A stretch of DNA of 64,000 bases from an uncultured Christensenella sp. (GTDB lineage: Bacteria; Bacillota; Clostridia; Christensenellales; Borkfalkiaceae). The position numbers and the translations under genes were made by a program. The DNA lies in contig CAJUER010000002.1 in assembly GCA_910585705.1 (NCBI GenBank), forward strand, positions 62,001 to 126,000, in the 5' to 3' direction. A model generated the notes under the pieces. The model did not search any database, was not told where the DNA came from, and worked only from the letters and a program-made list of their open reading frames with translations. Positions 33,276 through 42,829 of the stretch are shown in pieces (within the stretch, counting starts at the first letter, position 1; each line of letters begins with the position of its first letter).

Positions 33276-33286
33276 TTCGCCCCTCC

Positions 33287-33823
33287 TTATATATTCTCGC
33301 ACTTTATATTGTCGTTTGTGAACACGCAGATTTCGCTGGCGATTTTCAAAGCCTTCTTCGCGATTTCCTCCGCCGAAAATTTCGTGTTCTGGTAAAGCGC
33401 GCGCGCCGCCGCAAGCGCATAGTTGCCGCCGCTTCCGATAGCCGCAATTCCGTCGTCGGGTTCAATCACTTCGCCCGTGCCGGAAACTATAAGCATTGTA
33501 TCCTTGTCTGCGACAATCATCAACGCTTCGAGCTTTCTCACCATTTTATCCGAACGCCAAAGCTCTGCAAGCTCCACCGCAGAACGCATTAAGTTGCCCG
33601 AAAATTTATTGAGCATACCTTCGAACTTTTCGCTGAGCGAAAAAGCGTCCGATACCGAACCCGCAAAACCGAGAATTACTTTACCGCCGTAAATCCTCCT
33701 CACTTTCTGCGCGCTGTTTTTGAAAATTACGCTTTCGCCCATAGTTACCTGTCCGTCGCCGGCGATTGCGGTCTTGCCGTCCTTTTTTACGGCGCATATA
33801 GTTGTTGCGTGAAATTCCGTCAT
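33287..33823 (-). CDS. hslV: ATP-dependent protease peptidase subunit HslV (ClpQ)
   Basis: 178 aa proteasome-like protease. FHATTICAVKKDGKTAIAGD matches the CodW/HslV N-terminus; the nucleophile is one of the Thr residues following cleavage of a short propeptide (the ATTI motif). GDGQVTMGE and FAGSVSDAF are also conserved. Immediately upstream of hslU, forming the two-component protease. Confidence 0.96.
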   Translation of the reverse strand: MTEFHATTICAVKKDGKTAIAGDGQVTMGESVIFKNSAQKVRRIYGGKVILGFAGSVSDAFSLSEKFEGMLNKFSGNLMRSAVELAELWRSDKMVRKLEALMIVADKDTMLIVSGTGEVIEPDDGIAAIGSGGNYALAAARALYQNTKFSAEEIAKKALKIASEICVFTNDNIKCENI

Positions 33824-33835
33824 ATTGTCAACTCC

Positions 33836-35134
33836 TTACAATCCGAGATTGTTTTTATATTTTTTTATTTCTTCCAGCGAACGTTCCGCAAGATATGCGT
33901 ACCGCGCTTTTTTGTCGCGTATCGTTTTTTCCGCTTCGCGCAGAATACCGAAGTTTGCGTTCATAGGCTGAAAATTTTTATTCGGCGTAGATATATGCGC
34001 CGACAAAGCGCCAAGCACCGTAGTGTTCTCGGGAATTGACGGCTGTCGGCTTTGTAGTTTTTCAAATATATGCAGCGCCGCCAAAAGTCCGCTTGCCGCA
34101 GATTCCACATAGCCCTCGACGCCCGTAATCTGCCCCGCAAGAAAAACCGTCGGTCTTGCTTTTAAGGAAAAGTCCGCGTTCAGACACTGCGGCGAATTTA
34201 CGAAAGTGTTGCGGTGCATAACGCCGTATCTTAAAAACTCCGCGTTCCTCAATGCGGGTATCATGGAAAACACTCGCTTCTGTTCGCCGAACTTTAAATT
34301 CGTCTGAAACCCGACAAGGTTGTAAGCCGTACTTTCCGCGTTCTCTTTGCGGAGTTGAAGCACCGCGTAAAACTTATTGCCGTATTTATCCGTAAGTCCT
34401 ACGGGTTTGAGCATTGCAAAGCGCAGACTGTCCGTCCCGCGCGACGCAAGAACCTCCACAGGCATACAGCCTTCAAAAATTTCGCGCTTTTCGAATTCGT
34501 GCAAATCCGCGCGTTCGGCGCGCACAAGTTCGCTTACGAAATGTTCGTACTCTTCTTTATTCATCGGACAATTGAGATAATCGTCGCCGCCTCTGCCGTA
34601 TCTTCCGCCTTCGAAAGTCTTTTCGATATCTATGCTGTCGCGCGAAACTATTGGAGCGGAAGCGTCGTAAAAGTGCAGTTCGCCGCCGCATATGCCGCGT
34701 ATATCCTCCGCGAGCGGTCCGCTTGTCAAAGGTCCCGTAGCCACAACAGCCCACTCGTCGGGGACTTTGTCCGCTTCCGCACAGATTACCTCTATGTTCT
34801 TATTCGCGCAAACCTCGCGCGTGACGGTATCGGCAAACGCTTCTCTGTCCACCGCGAGCGCGGCGCCTGCGGGTACGCGGCACTTATCCGCCGCAGATAT
34901 TATATGCGAGCCGAGTATGCGCATTTCCTCTTTTAAAAGTCCGCACGCGTTCGCATATACGTCGTTGCTCTTCAACGAGTTCGAACACACGAGTTCGGAA
35001 AACTTTGCGCTCTTGTGCGCGGGTGTGAATTTTTCGGGTTTTATATCGTACAATTCGACGCGGACGCCCCGTTCGGCAAGGCATAATGCCGCCTCGCACC
35101 CCGCAAGCCCCGCGCCGATGATTTTAATTTTCAT
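33836..35134 (-). CDS. trmFO: Methylenetetrahydrofolate--tRNA-(uracil-54) methyltransferase TrmFO
   Basis: 432 aa flavoprotein forming m5U54 in tRNA using methylene-THF. FAD-binding GAGLAGCEAAL at the N-terminus, CSNSLKS, GPLTSGPLAEDI and a C-terminal AGQITGVEGYVESAASG match TrmFO. Overlaps topA by 11 bases; topA-trmFO-hslVU is the Firmicutes order. Confidence 0.96.
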   Translation of the reverse strand: MKIKIIGAGLAGCEAALCLAERGVRVELYDIKPEKFTPAHKSAKFSELVCSNSLKSNDVYANACGLLKEEMRILGSHIISAADKCRVPAGAALAVDREAFADTVTREVCANKNIEVICAEADKVPDEWAVVATGPLTSGPLAEDIRGICGGELHFYDASAPIVSRDSIDIEKTFEGGRYGRGGDDYLNCPMNKEEYEHFVSELVRAERADLHEFEKREIFEGCMPVEVLASRGTDSLRFAMLKPVGLTDKYGNKFYAVLQLRKENAESTAYNLVGFQTNLKFGEQKRVFSMIPALRNAEFLRYGVMHRNTFVNSPQCLNADFSLKARPTVFLAGQITGVEGYVESAASGLLAALHIFEKLQSRQPSIPENTTVLGALSAHISTPNKNFQPMNANFGILREAEKTIRDKKARYAYLAERSLEEIKKYKNNLGL

Positions 35135-37451
35135 TCTGTTCTTTCTTCTGTTCGGGTAAGTCCTCGCTGTAATTACAGCCCTTATCCGAGCATTTGATTT
35201 TGTTTCCTTTTATAACGAGGAACTTTCCGCACTGCGGACATTTTTTGCCTGTCGGAATATCCCAGCTCAAAAATTTACATTCGGGATAGCCCGTACAGCC
35301 GAAGTATATTTTGCCCGATTTCGAGCGCATGCGGCGCATGGGTTTTCCGCAGTCGGGACAAGTCCCCGCAGATTCCGCTTCCTCGCCCTGAGCGGCAACG
35401 GGGCGGCGCCCCGCGCACTTGACGCATTCGAGATACTGTCCGTATCTGCCTTTTTTCAAAAGCATATCGCCGCCGCATTCGTGACATTTTTCTTCCGTCA
35501 GTTTTGCGTCGATGGGCAATATCGCGGAACATTCGGGATAGTTGGGGCAGGCAAGGAACTTGCCGAACTTGCCGCTTTTGACAACCATATTCGCGCCGCA
35601 CTTGGGGCAGCGCATTTCCGAAATTTCCACTTCGCTTTCGCTGACTATGTTCGAGCAAGCGGGATAATTCGAGCAGGCGAGATATTTGCCGTACTTGCCC
35701 TGTCTCCTTATCATCATACTGCCGCACTTTTCGCACTTTATATCAGTAGGCTCGTCGCCGTCGGTCGAAGCGGTTTTAAGCCTTTCCGCAAAGCCGGGAT
35801 AAAAGTCTGCGATAAGCTTGTGCCAGTCGACGCCGCCTTCCTCTATCTTATCCAGATCGTCCTCCATATGCGCGGTAAAGCCGACGTCCATAATATCGGT
35901 AAAGTACTTTACGAGCATATCCGTTATTGTGAACGCAACCTCAGTAGGCACCATATATTTGCCGTCCTTTTGAACGTAACGGCGTTTGGTCAGTACCGAA
36001 ATTATAGACGCATAAGTCGAGGGTCTGCCTATTCCCTTTTCTTCCATCGCCTTGACTAGCGACGCGTCGGTATACCTTGCGGGGGGACGTGTGAACTTCT
36101 GTTCTTTGGAAAACTCGTTCAGGTTCAGCCTGTCACCCTCGTTAAGCGGAGGCAGGAGTTTGACGCTTTCGTCCTCTTCGTCCTTTTCTTTTGAAACGTC
36201 CTGATAGGCGGCGGTGTAGCCTGCGAACAGCAGAGCCTTGCCGCTTGCCTTGAAGATATAACCCGCCGCCTCGCACTCTATCTGCATAGAGTTGTACTGC
36301 GCTTCCGCCATCTGCGAGGCAATGAATCTGTCGTAAATCAGCTTATAAATATTGTAATGTTTTTTGTCAAGAAATTCTTTAACGCTTGCCGGCGTTACCG
36401 CAAGATTAATGGGGCGGATAGCTTCGTGCGCGTCCTGCGCACCCTTTTTTGTTGCGTAAAAATTTGGCTTCTCGGGCACATATTCCGCACCGTAGCTGTT
36501 CTTTATAAATTCCAGCGCGTTGTCCTGCGCTTCTTTGGAAATACGCACGGAGTCCGTTCTTATGTAGGTTATAAGCGCAATATGGTTGCCGCCCACGTCC
36601 ATACCCTCGTAAAGATGCTGGGCGACGAGCATAGTTTCGGGCGAGGACATCGAAAACTTATTAGAAGCGTCCTGCTGTAACGACGAGGTAGTGAACGGCG
36701 CAGGCGCGTGCTGTTTGGTTACGCCTTTTTTCACCTTCGAGACGGTGAACTGTGCGCCTTTGACCTTTGCTTCTACTTCTTCGGCAAGCTCTTTGCCTAT
36801 GCTTTCTCCGTTTTTCTTATACTGGTAAGTCGCCTTGAACGGAGCATACTTCCTCACTTCGTCCTGCAAAAGCGCGGTGAACGTCCAGTATTCTTCGGGC
36901 TTGAAGCTCTGAATTTCGCGCTCCCTGTCCACGATTATCCTGAGCGCAACGGACTGAACGCGACCTGCGGAAAGTCCGTTTTGTATACGGTTGTTGAGAA
37001 GAGGCGAAAGCTTGTAACCCACAAGCCTGTCGAGGACGCGCCTCGCCTGCTGTGCGTCGACGAGGTTATAATTTATTTTGCGCGGATTCTTTAAAGCGTT
37101 CTGCACTGCCGTCGGGGAAATTTCGTTGAACTCTATTCTGTTCTCCCCGTCCTTATCGAGTCCGAGAACGGTCTGCAAGTGCCAGCTTATGGCTTCGCCT
37201 TCGCGGTCGGGGTCGGTTGCAAGGTAAACCCTGTCCGCCTTCTTCGCTTCCGCTTCCAGCCTTTTTATAACCTCTTTCTTACTCGCGGTTATTTCGTACT
37301 TAGGCTCGAAATTACCCGTAATTTTTACGCCCAGAGTTTTTTCGGGCAAGTCCCTGACGTGTCCGCCCGAAGCATCCACTCTGTACTTGCCTTTTAAATA
37401 TTTTGAGATTGTTTTTGCCTTCGAAGGCGATTCTACTATGATTAAATCCAT
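35124..37451 (-). CDS. topA: DNA topoisomerase I
   Basis: 775 aa type IA topoisomerase. N-terminal Toprim (IVESPSKAKTI, acidic DPDREGE), the tyrosine motif ITYIRTDSVRIS and the central RPSTYASIISVL. Five Cys4 zinc ribbons follow at the C-terminus (CEKCG, CPKCG, CHECG, CPDCG, CPQCG), more than the usual three or so, likely aiding ssDNA binding. Downstream of dprA, upstream of trmFO. Confidence 0.97.
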   Translation of the reverse strand: MDLIIVESPSKAKTISKYLKGKYRVDASGGHVRDLPEKTLGVKITGNFEPKYEITASKKEVIKRLEAEAKKADRVYLATDPDREGEAISWHLQTVLGLDKDGENRIEFNEISPTAVQNALKNPRKINYNLVDAQQARRVLDRLVGYKLSPLLNNRIQNGLSAGRVQSVALRIIVDREREIQSFKPEEYWTFTALLQDEVRKYAPFKATYQYKKNGESIGKELAEEVEAKVKGAQFTVSKVKKGVTKQHAPAPFTTSSLQQDASNKFSMSSPETMLVAQHLYEGMDVGGNHIALITYIRTDSVRISKEAQDNALEFIKNSYGAEYVPEKPNFYATKKGAQDAHEAIRPINLAVTPASVKEFLDKKHYNIYKLIYDRFIASQMAEAQYNSMQIECEAAGYIFKASGKALLFAGYTAAYQDVSKEKDEEDESVKLLPPLNEGDRLNLNEFSKEQKFTRPPARYTDASLVKAMEEKGIGRPSTYASIISVLTKRRYVQKDGKYMVPTEVAFTITDMLVKYFTDIMDVGFTAHMEDDLDKIEEGGVDWHKLIADFYPGFAERLKTASTDGDEPTDIKCEKCGSMMIRRQGKYGKYLACSNYPACSNIVSESEVEISEMRCPKCGANMVVKSGKFGKFLACPNYPECSAILPIDAKLTEEKCHECGGDMLLKKGRYGQYLECVKCAGRRPVAAQGEEAESAGTCPDCGKPMRRMRSKSGKIYFGCTGYPECKFLSWDIPTGKKCPQCGKFLVIKGNKIKCSDKGCNYSEDLPEQKKEQNEN

Positions 37452-37463
37452 AATATATCCTTT

Positions 37464-38534
37464 TTATTTGACTGCCGAATACCTGTTGCCGCCCAAACGG
37501 ATTATCAGTTTTTTTATTTCGAGCGAGGAAACGACGGGTATAAGCTGATACGGTTGTTTGCCGAGCTTTTCCGCAATTTCGGGAATGAACGCTTCGTTCG
37601 CGGACAGTATCGCTTCGTAAACTTTCCGCTCGTCTTCCGTCATCGGTTTTTTCTGCGGCGTATTAAAGTCTAAACCATAAGCGCCGAAAATGTCAAGTAT
37701 ATTATCCACAAGCGCCGCGCCTTTTTTAATGAGCATATTACAGCCCTCGCCCGCAGTTATTCCGACGGAATACGGGAACGCAAACACGTCCCTGTTGTTT
37801 TCGGCCGCTATGTCTGCGGTAATAAGCGCTCCGCTTCTTTTAGCCGCAGACACCACAAGCGTGCCTACGGAAAGACCTGCGATTATCCTATTTCTAACGG
37901 GGAAATAATAAGGCTTCGGCTGTGTTTCGGGAGGATACTCCGAAACGAGCAGACCCTCCTTTGCAATTCTTTCGATAAGCCTTGCGTTCATAGGCGGATA
38001 TGTATAGTCGAAACCGTAGGCAAGCACCGAAATTGCCTTCCCCGTTTCGAGCGCTCCTTCCATAGCGGCGGTATCCGCGCCTTCGGCTATGCCCGAAACC
38101 ACCGTGAAATGCACCGCAAGACTGCGCGCGATATTTTTACAGTCGGCAAGATTTTTCGTCGGAGTTCTGCGCGAGCCGACGACCGAAAAACAACGCGTGT
38201 TCAAAAGCGATACGTCGCCCTTGCAAAACAACACAAGCGGAGGCGAATATATTTCTTTCAACAGTTTGGGATAATCCGCAGAAAAGTAAGTTACGCATTT
38301 TACGCCCTTGCGCTCTAAATCCGCAAAAAGTTTTTCGCGGAAGTCCGCGCTGTAAAAGCGGGCTTTCACTTTATTATATACGCCGCAGGGCATTGTTTTA
38401 ATCAGCGCGCTTTCATATTTCACAAAATCGGGCGTGCTTTTTTCATAATCGCAAAGCAATATCCGCCGCGTATTGTAATTCAACCCGTCTATACAGGCAA
38501 GCGTAATTAAATCACGTTCTTCTTTAGTATACAT
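37464..38534 (-). CDS. dprA: DNA processing protein DprA/Smf
   Basis: 356 aa. Rossmann-type core with SVVGSRRTPT and GIAEGADTAAMEGALE, then AYGFDYTYPP and ITAGEGCNMLIKKGAAL, and a C-terminal winged helix. It loads RecA on incoming ssDNA in transformation; also kept in non-competent species. Three bases after comM, both genes being linked to DNA uptake or recombination. Confidence 0.96.
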   Translation of the reverse strand: MYTKEERDLITLACIDGLNYNTRRILLCDYEKSTPDFVKYESALIKTMPCGVYNKVKARFYSADFREKLFADLERKGVKCVTYFSADYPKLLKEIYSPPLVLFCKGDVSLLNTRCFSVVGSRRTPTKNLADCKNIARSLAVHFTVVSGIAEGADTAAMEGALETGKAISVLAYGFDYTYPPMNARLIERIAKEGLLVSEYPPETQPKPYYFPVRNRIIAGLSVGTLVVSAAKRSGALITADIAAENNRDVFAFPYSVGITAGEGCNMLIKKGAALVDNILDIFGAYGLDFNTPQKKPMTEDERKVYEAILSANEAFIPEIAEKLGKQPYQLIPVVSSLEIKKLIIRLGGNRYSAVK

Positions 38535-38537
38535 AAT

Positions 38538-40061
38538 TTACACCGTGCTTTCGTAACTCCTGTACGAAGCCGCTTCCAAAATATGTTCGGGCAGAACCGA
38601 CGGCGAGCCCGCAAGATCGGCGATAGTTCTCGCAACCTTTATTATCCTCGAACGTGCGCGCACGGAAAGATGAAGAGTTTCGAAAGCGTTTTTCAAAACC
38701 GCCTCGCACTCTGCCGAAAGCGCGCAGTATTTTTTTATCTGCCTTTCGCCCATATTCGCATTTACGGACATACCTTCGTCCTTAAAACGTTCCCTCTGAA
38801 TTTCCCTTGCCTTCTCCACCCTCGCTTTCACTGCGGCGCTCGGCTCCTCTTCGCTTGCCGAAGCAAGATCGTCGTACTTCACCCCGTCCACTTCAACTTG
38901 AAGGTCTATTCTGTCGAGAAGCGGTCCCGACACCTTGCTTCTGTATTTATGTATCTGCGCGGGAGTGCATGTGCAATTCAGATATGCCGAGCCGTAGTTG
39001 CCGCACGGACACGGATTCATGCTCGCGCACAGAATAAAGTCGGCGGGGAACGTTATCGCTCCGCCCGCTCGCGTTACGGTTATTACTCCGTCTTCCAAAG
39101 GCTGGCGCAAGGATTCGAGCGCGTGCCGCGTATATTCGGGCAGCTCGTCCAGAAACAGCACGCCCTTGTGCGCTTTTGAAATTTCGCCCGCATGTATTTT
39201 ATTGTTTCCGCCGCCGCACAGCGACACCGTCGTAGCGGTATGGTGGGGCGTACGGAAAGGTCGAAGCGAAACTATGCCCTCCTCGGAAAGCTCGCCCGAA
39301 ATAGAATGAATTTTTGTGACCTCCAACGCTTCTTCGAAAGTCATATCCGGCATAATGGTGGGTATGCACCTTGCAAGCAATGTTTTTCCAGTACCGGGAG
39401 GACCGGCAAGCAGAATGTTATGTCCGCCCGCAACCGCTATTTCGAGCGCCCGTTTTGCAACTCTTTGACCGCGCACCAGCGACATATCGTAGTTATAGCT
39501 TTGCATGCTTTTCGCCGCGCTGAAACTTCTGTGCGCGACGGGCACGAAGTTCTTTTCACCCGTAAGACAGTCTACCGCATCCCTCAGAGAATTAAGCGCG
39601 TAGACCTCAGTGCCCTCGATATAGCTCGCCTCGTTTGAGTTTGCCGCAGGAATTATAAAACGAGTATAGCCCTTTGCCTTTGCGGAAATCAAAATGGGCA
39701 GAATACCCGTTACGGGACGAAGTCCTCCGTCAAGCGCAAGCTCGCCCAAAAATATTATGCCGTCGGTTTTCGCGGTGAGCTGGTCGCTCGCCTTCAATAT
39801 GCTTACGGCAAGCGGCAGGTCGTAATGCGAACCTTCCTTTTTTATATCCGCAGGCGCAAGGTTTATAGTTATTTTATTTACGGGGAAACACAGCGCGCTG
39901 TTTTTAATTGCCGAGCGCACGCGCTCCTTGCTCTCCTTAACTGCGGCGTCGGGCAGCCCCACCAAATCGTAGGAAACCATGCCCTTGTTTATGTCAGTTT
40001 CAACCTCTACGGGCACGCCCTCGAGTCCGCTGAGGGCAAAACTCATTATTTTCGATAACAT
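38538..40061 (-). CDS. comM: ComM/YifB Mg-chelatase-like AAA ATPase
   Basis: 507 aa. Lon-like N-terminal domain (GLEGVPVEVETDINKGM), Walker A GPPGTGKTLLARC, Walker B GVLFLDELPEY, Cys motif NPCPCG and CTCTPAQIHKY, and a Mg-chelatase C-terminal helix bundle. ComM drives branch migration during transformation in Gram-negatives. Sits before dprA and topA; transcribed after the rplS terminator. Confidence 0.95.
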   Translation of the reverse strand: MLSKIMSFALSGLEGVPVEVETDINKGMVSYDLVGLPDAAVKESKERVRSAIKNSALCFPVNKITINLAPADIKKEGSHYDLPLAVSILKASDQLTAKTDGIIFLGELALDGGLRPVTGILPILISAKAKGYTRFIIPAANSNEASYIEGTEVYALNSLRDAVDCLTGEKNFVPVAHRSFSAAKSMQSYNYDMSLVRGQRVAKRALEIAVAGGHNILLAGPPGTGKTLLARCIPTIMPDMTFEEALEVTKIHSISGELSEEGIVSLRPFRTPHHTATTVSLCGGGNNKIHAGEISKAHKGVLFLDELPEYTRHALESLRQPLEDGVITVTRAGGAITFPADFILCASMNPCPCGNYGSAYLNCTCTPAQIHKYRSKVSGPLLDRIDLQVEVDGVKYDDLASASEEEPSAAVKARVEKAREIQRERFKDEGMSVNANMGERQIKKYCALSAECEAVLKNAFETLHLSVRARSRIIKVARTIADLAGSPSVLPEHILEAASYRSYESTV

Positions 40062-40099
40062 AATTTTCTTCCGTATTTTATTCCGTTTTCAGTAATTTA

Positions 40100-40125
40100 A
40101 AAGCTCCCGCACGCGGCAGGAGCTT
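40100..40125 (-). terminator. Terminator after rplS
   Basis: AAAGCTCC/GGAGCTTT arms around a GC-rich loop, T-rich on both sides. Separates rplS from comM. Confidence 0.7.
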
Positions 40126-40131
40126 TTTTAT

Positions 40132-40476
40132 TTATTTTACTTCCGCAATCTTTGCAGCCTTGCCAGTAAGTCCGCGCAGGTAGTACAGTTTTGCTCTTCT
40201 TACCTTGCCGCGTCTTACGACGGTTATATATGCAATCTTGGGCGAATGCAGGGGGAAAGTTCTTTCAACGCCGACGCCGAACGACAGTCTGCGGACTTTA
40301 AAGCTTTCTCTTACGCCGCCGTGCTTTTTAGCGATTACGACGCCTTCGAAATTCTGAACTCTCTCTTTCGTACCTTCGATTACCTTGAAGCCTACTTTTA
40401 CGGTATCGCCCACGTTGAACGAGGGAACTTCCGTTTTCATGTTTTCCTTTTCGATTGCTTCAACCAAACCTTTCAT
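40132..40476 (-). CDS. rplS: 50S ribosomal protein L19
   Basis: 114 aa. FNVGDTVKVGFKVIEGTKERVQNFEG, then VIAKKHGGVRESFKVRRLS and the C-terminal RGKVRRAKLYYLRG are L19. GGAGG lies seven or so bases before the start. In most Firmicutes rplS follows trmD; here it has been separated from trmD by about five genes and has its own promoter and leader. Confidence 0.98.
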   Translation of the reverse strand: MKGLVEAIEKENMKTEVPSFNVGDTVKVGFKVIEGTKERVQNFEGVVIAKKHGGVRESFKVRRLSFGVGVERTFPLHSPKIAYITVVRRGKVRRAKLYYLRGLTGKAAKIAEVK

Positions 40477-40607
40477 GACTTTACCTCCAAAAAAATTTCA
40501 CGATTCGTATTGCGTGAATACGGTATTTAACTTGACATTCTTGCAAATTATGCAGAGGACTGTCCGAAGTCGAATTTTATATTATCAAAACTTTTATAAA
40601 AACGCAA
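40477..40607 (-). promoter_or_regulatory. rplS promoter and leader
   Basis: Minus strand TTGCGT (40602-40607), 17-nt spacer, TAATAT (40579-40584), then a leader of about 100 nt with the complementary stretches CGTATT and AATACG. It may contain an L19-type autoregulatory structure, but I cannot fold it with confidence. Confidence 0.5.
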
Positions 40608-40647
40608 CTCATTTAAGGGGGTGTGTCGCAATTTTCACAAAAGTATT

Positions 40648-42168
40648 TTATCGGGCGGCCGCATTTAATTTTTCGATTTGCAGACGAACAGGTTTGCCGT
40701 TTTCGGTTTTGCAGGTATATTTAAAAACCTCTGACTGAAATTCAACGTCGCCGTTTTCCTTCACCGTCACCTGATAGTTATTTCTGCATATTTGTTCGGC
40801 GTAATGCACGAACTTTTCAAATTTATCCCTGTAAACATAGAAATCGGATGAAAACTGTTTTAAATCGAGTCCGTAAATTCCTTTCGCCTCGTCAATCCAC
40901 TCCGCGCCGACAAGTCCGAGCTTTTGCTTCTTCCGCTCTAATTCTTCTACGCTTTCAAATTTATTGCCGTTAATAACAAATTCAAAATAACCTATATGGC
41001 AGTATGTTTTCAAGGTTCGGCGCTCTAATTCTTCAATCAGTTTTTCAATCCTGCCTTCGCCTTTGACGAACCGTTTAAGCGCCGCTTTGCTGCTCTGATA
41101 CTTCGGCAAATTATATATCCATTCGTCGGGGTGATCGGGACAACGGAATTCCAGCGTAAGGCGGGTCAAATCGATTTGCGGATATTTTTTCGGAAGAACG
41201 AAATCGTTCAGCTTATAGTCCAGGCAGGTGTCCGCTCCACGACAAAAAACTTTGCGAATCTGTTTTTTGCATACGGGACAAACGCCGTATTCCTGCGGAA
41301 GACTTGCCGTTATTTTATAATAATCGAAATATTCGGCTTTATCATATTTATCGGTCTTTTTGTTGTAGTAACGAACTTCGCCGTCGTCTTTCACATTGTA
41401 AAGATATTCGCCCCAGCCCATATAGTCGCAGAAGCTTTCAAGCGTAATCTCTTCGGGCACGGGCTTCGACAAATGTTTTTCTTTAAAGGCATTTATGTAC
41501 TTGGGCGGGAAACGGTAATTTTCCAAGCCCGCGATTTTTGCGGCTTCCTCCAGATACCACGCCCAGAAACGCATTTCACGCACCGAACACACGCTATCGT
41601 CGTTATCGTCATAGGCGTACATCCACGAGTAGCACGCATCCCAAGCCGCGTCCTTTTCGTAAGCGTCTGTATCCGCGTCGGTCAAACCGCTGTTCCAACC
41701 CTCTAAATCCTGTTCGTCATACAACGCTACAACCGTTGCCGACCAGGCTGAAAGAGCGGCGCCGGCACAGTTGTTGTTTGCTTCCATATCACATACAAAG
41801 TCGTCAATGATTTCCGTTTTGAGCTCGGCGCGCAAATCTTCGGCGCCGAGCTTTTTGTCGAGATATGCCAGACTTTTTTTAATTAAGTTTTGCGGACGCT
41901 TGTCCTCAGGGTAGTCCGCGCACCAAACAAACATTACTTTTTTTGCACAAGCAAGCGCAAGAAGCGCGCGTTTTCTGAGCGGATCCGTAAGCGAGCGCGG
42001 TTTTTTCGAATCGCGTTTGCGGGGTTCAAGCTCACCCATTGTCTGCCATATTCTTCTGCGCGACGTCAAAGTAAGTTTGCCGTTTTCGGCTACTTCTTTT
42101 TCCGCTTGCTTTATCGCTTCTTCGACGCTCATATTTATTGAACCGTTAAATAATTTTGCTGTAACCAT
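40648..42168 (-). CDS. Large protein with an Imm5-like N-terminal domain
   Basis: 506 aa. Residues about 60-150 (KRALLALACAKKVMFVWCAD, EDKRPQNLI, later ANNNCAGAALSAWSATV) resemble the helical Imm5 family of predicted toxin-immunity proteins: R-x-LA-x-CA, P-W-like, RP and AA-x-A patterns. A four-cysteine cluster, CPVCKKQIRKVFC, follows near residue 305, and the remaining 200 residues are unrecognised. No toxin gene is adjacent. It overlaps the upstream phosphoribosyltransferase-like gene by 23 nt, so the pair is an operon. An internal Met at 42132 is an alternative start. Function not known. Confidence 0.7.
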   Translation of the reverse strand: MVTAKLFNGSINMSVEEAIKQAEKEVAENGKLTLTSRRRIWQTMGELEPRKRDSKKPRSLTDPLRKRALLALACAKKVMFVWCADYPEDKRPQNLIKKSLAYLDKKLGAEDLRAELKTEIIDDFVCDMEANNNCAGAALSAWSATVVALYDEQDLEGWNSGLTDADTDAYEKDAAWDACYSWMYAYDDNDDSVCSVREMRFWAWYLEEAAKIAGLENYRFPPKYINAFKEKHLSKPVPEEITLESFCDYMGWGEYLYNVKDDGEVRYYNKKTDKYDKAEYFDYYKITASLPQEYGVCPVCKKQIRKVFCRGADTCLDYKLNDFVLPKKYPQIDLTRLTLEFRCPDHPDEWIYNLPKYQSSKAALKRFVKGEGRIEKLIEELERRTLKTYCHIGYFEFVINGNKFESVEELERKKQKLGLVGAEWIDEAKGIYGLDLKQFSSDFYVYRDKFEKFVHYAEQICRNNYQVTVKENGDVEFQSEVFKYTCKTENGKPVRLQIEKLNAAAR

Positions 42169-42772
42169 AGGAATTGACCACTGCGTCCACCTTTACGCCC
42201 GAACGGCACAAAGGACAGTCGACCGGCGCGTACGAGCTGTATCCGCTAATATCCCCGACGCCCAGAAGTTTCACAACCGGCACGTCGCAGGTGAATTCGC
42301 CGCCGAACACCGTTGCCGCACCCACCGCGTTGCCGCCGTAATAGCGTATGCCGCGTATCGCACTGTTCACGGTTTTACCCGTAGTTGCCGAAGCCGTGAG
42401 TATGAGCACGTTCTTATCCTTGACGTAGGGAAGAAAGTTGTCGCGTAAAAGCAGCTTGTCCTCAGAAATTTCGGGAGTTATAACCGCAATGTCCTGCCTT
42501 AAATTTATGCCCGAGTGCGCAAGATTGTCGGCGAGAAACGCGCCCACCATTTTCATGCGTTCGAGGCTTATTACGGTATCGACGGGCGTTCCCGAAAAGC
42601 TGTCCGCAAAAATCTTCGCCGCCGCCTTAGCGGAATTCAAATCGGATTTTACCTTAGTCATATCTATGCAGTGACTGACGTGCGAATGTTTGGTTGCAAA
42701 ATGTCCCGGCATTACCCTGACGCTGATTTCGCGGTTTATGTGCGAAAAAATTTCATAAGCTCTTGTTTCCAT
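42146..42772 (-). CDS. Type I phosphoribosyltransferase-like protein (orotate PRTase-like)
   Basis: 208 aa. Fold pattern and the segment VLILTASATTGKTVNSAIRG resemble the PRPP-binding loop of type I PRTases (usually D-D/E-x-x-T-T-G-x-S/T), but the paired acidic residues are replaced by TA, and K follows the G. A C-terminal Cys pair (CPLC) is present. Some clostridial genomes label such proteins orotate phosphoribosyltransferase; true activity is uncertain. Begins an operon with the Imm5-like gene from its own promoter. Confidence 0.7.
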   Translation of the reverse strand: METRAYEIFSHINREISVRVMPGHFATKHSHVSHCIDMTKVKSDLNSAKAAAKIFADSFSGTPVDTVISLERMKMVGAFLADNLAHSGINLRQDIAVITPEISEDKLLLRDNFLPYVKDKNVLILTASATTGKTVNSAIRGIRYYGGNAVGAATVFGGEFTCDVPVVKLLGVGDISGYSSYAPVDCPLCRSGVKVDAVVNSYGYSKII

Positions 42773-42791
42773 AATTTTCCCCTTTTGTTAT

Positions 42792-42820
42792 ATTCTAATA
42801 TACCCGTCGGAGTTTGTCAA
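42792..42820 (-). promoter_or_regulatory. Promoter of the PRTase-like/Imm5-like operon
   Basis: Minus strand TTGACA, 17-nt spacer, TAGAAT, about 20 nt before the ATG. Shows the pair is an independent unit inside the ribosome-related cluster. Confidence 0.7.
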
Positions 42821-42829
42821 TACCGTTAT

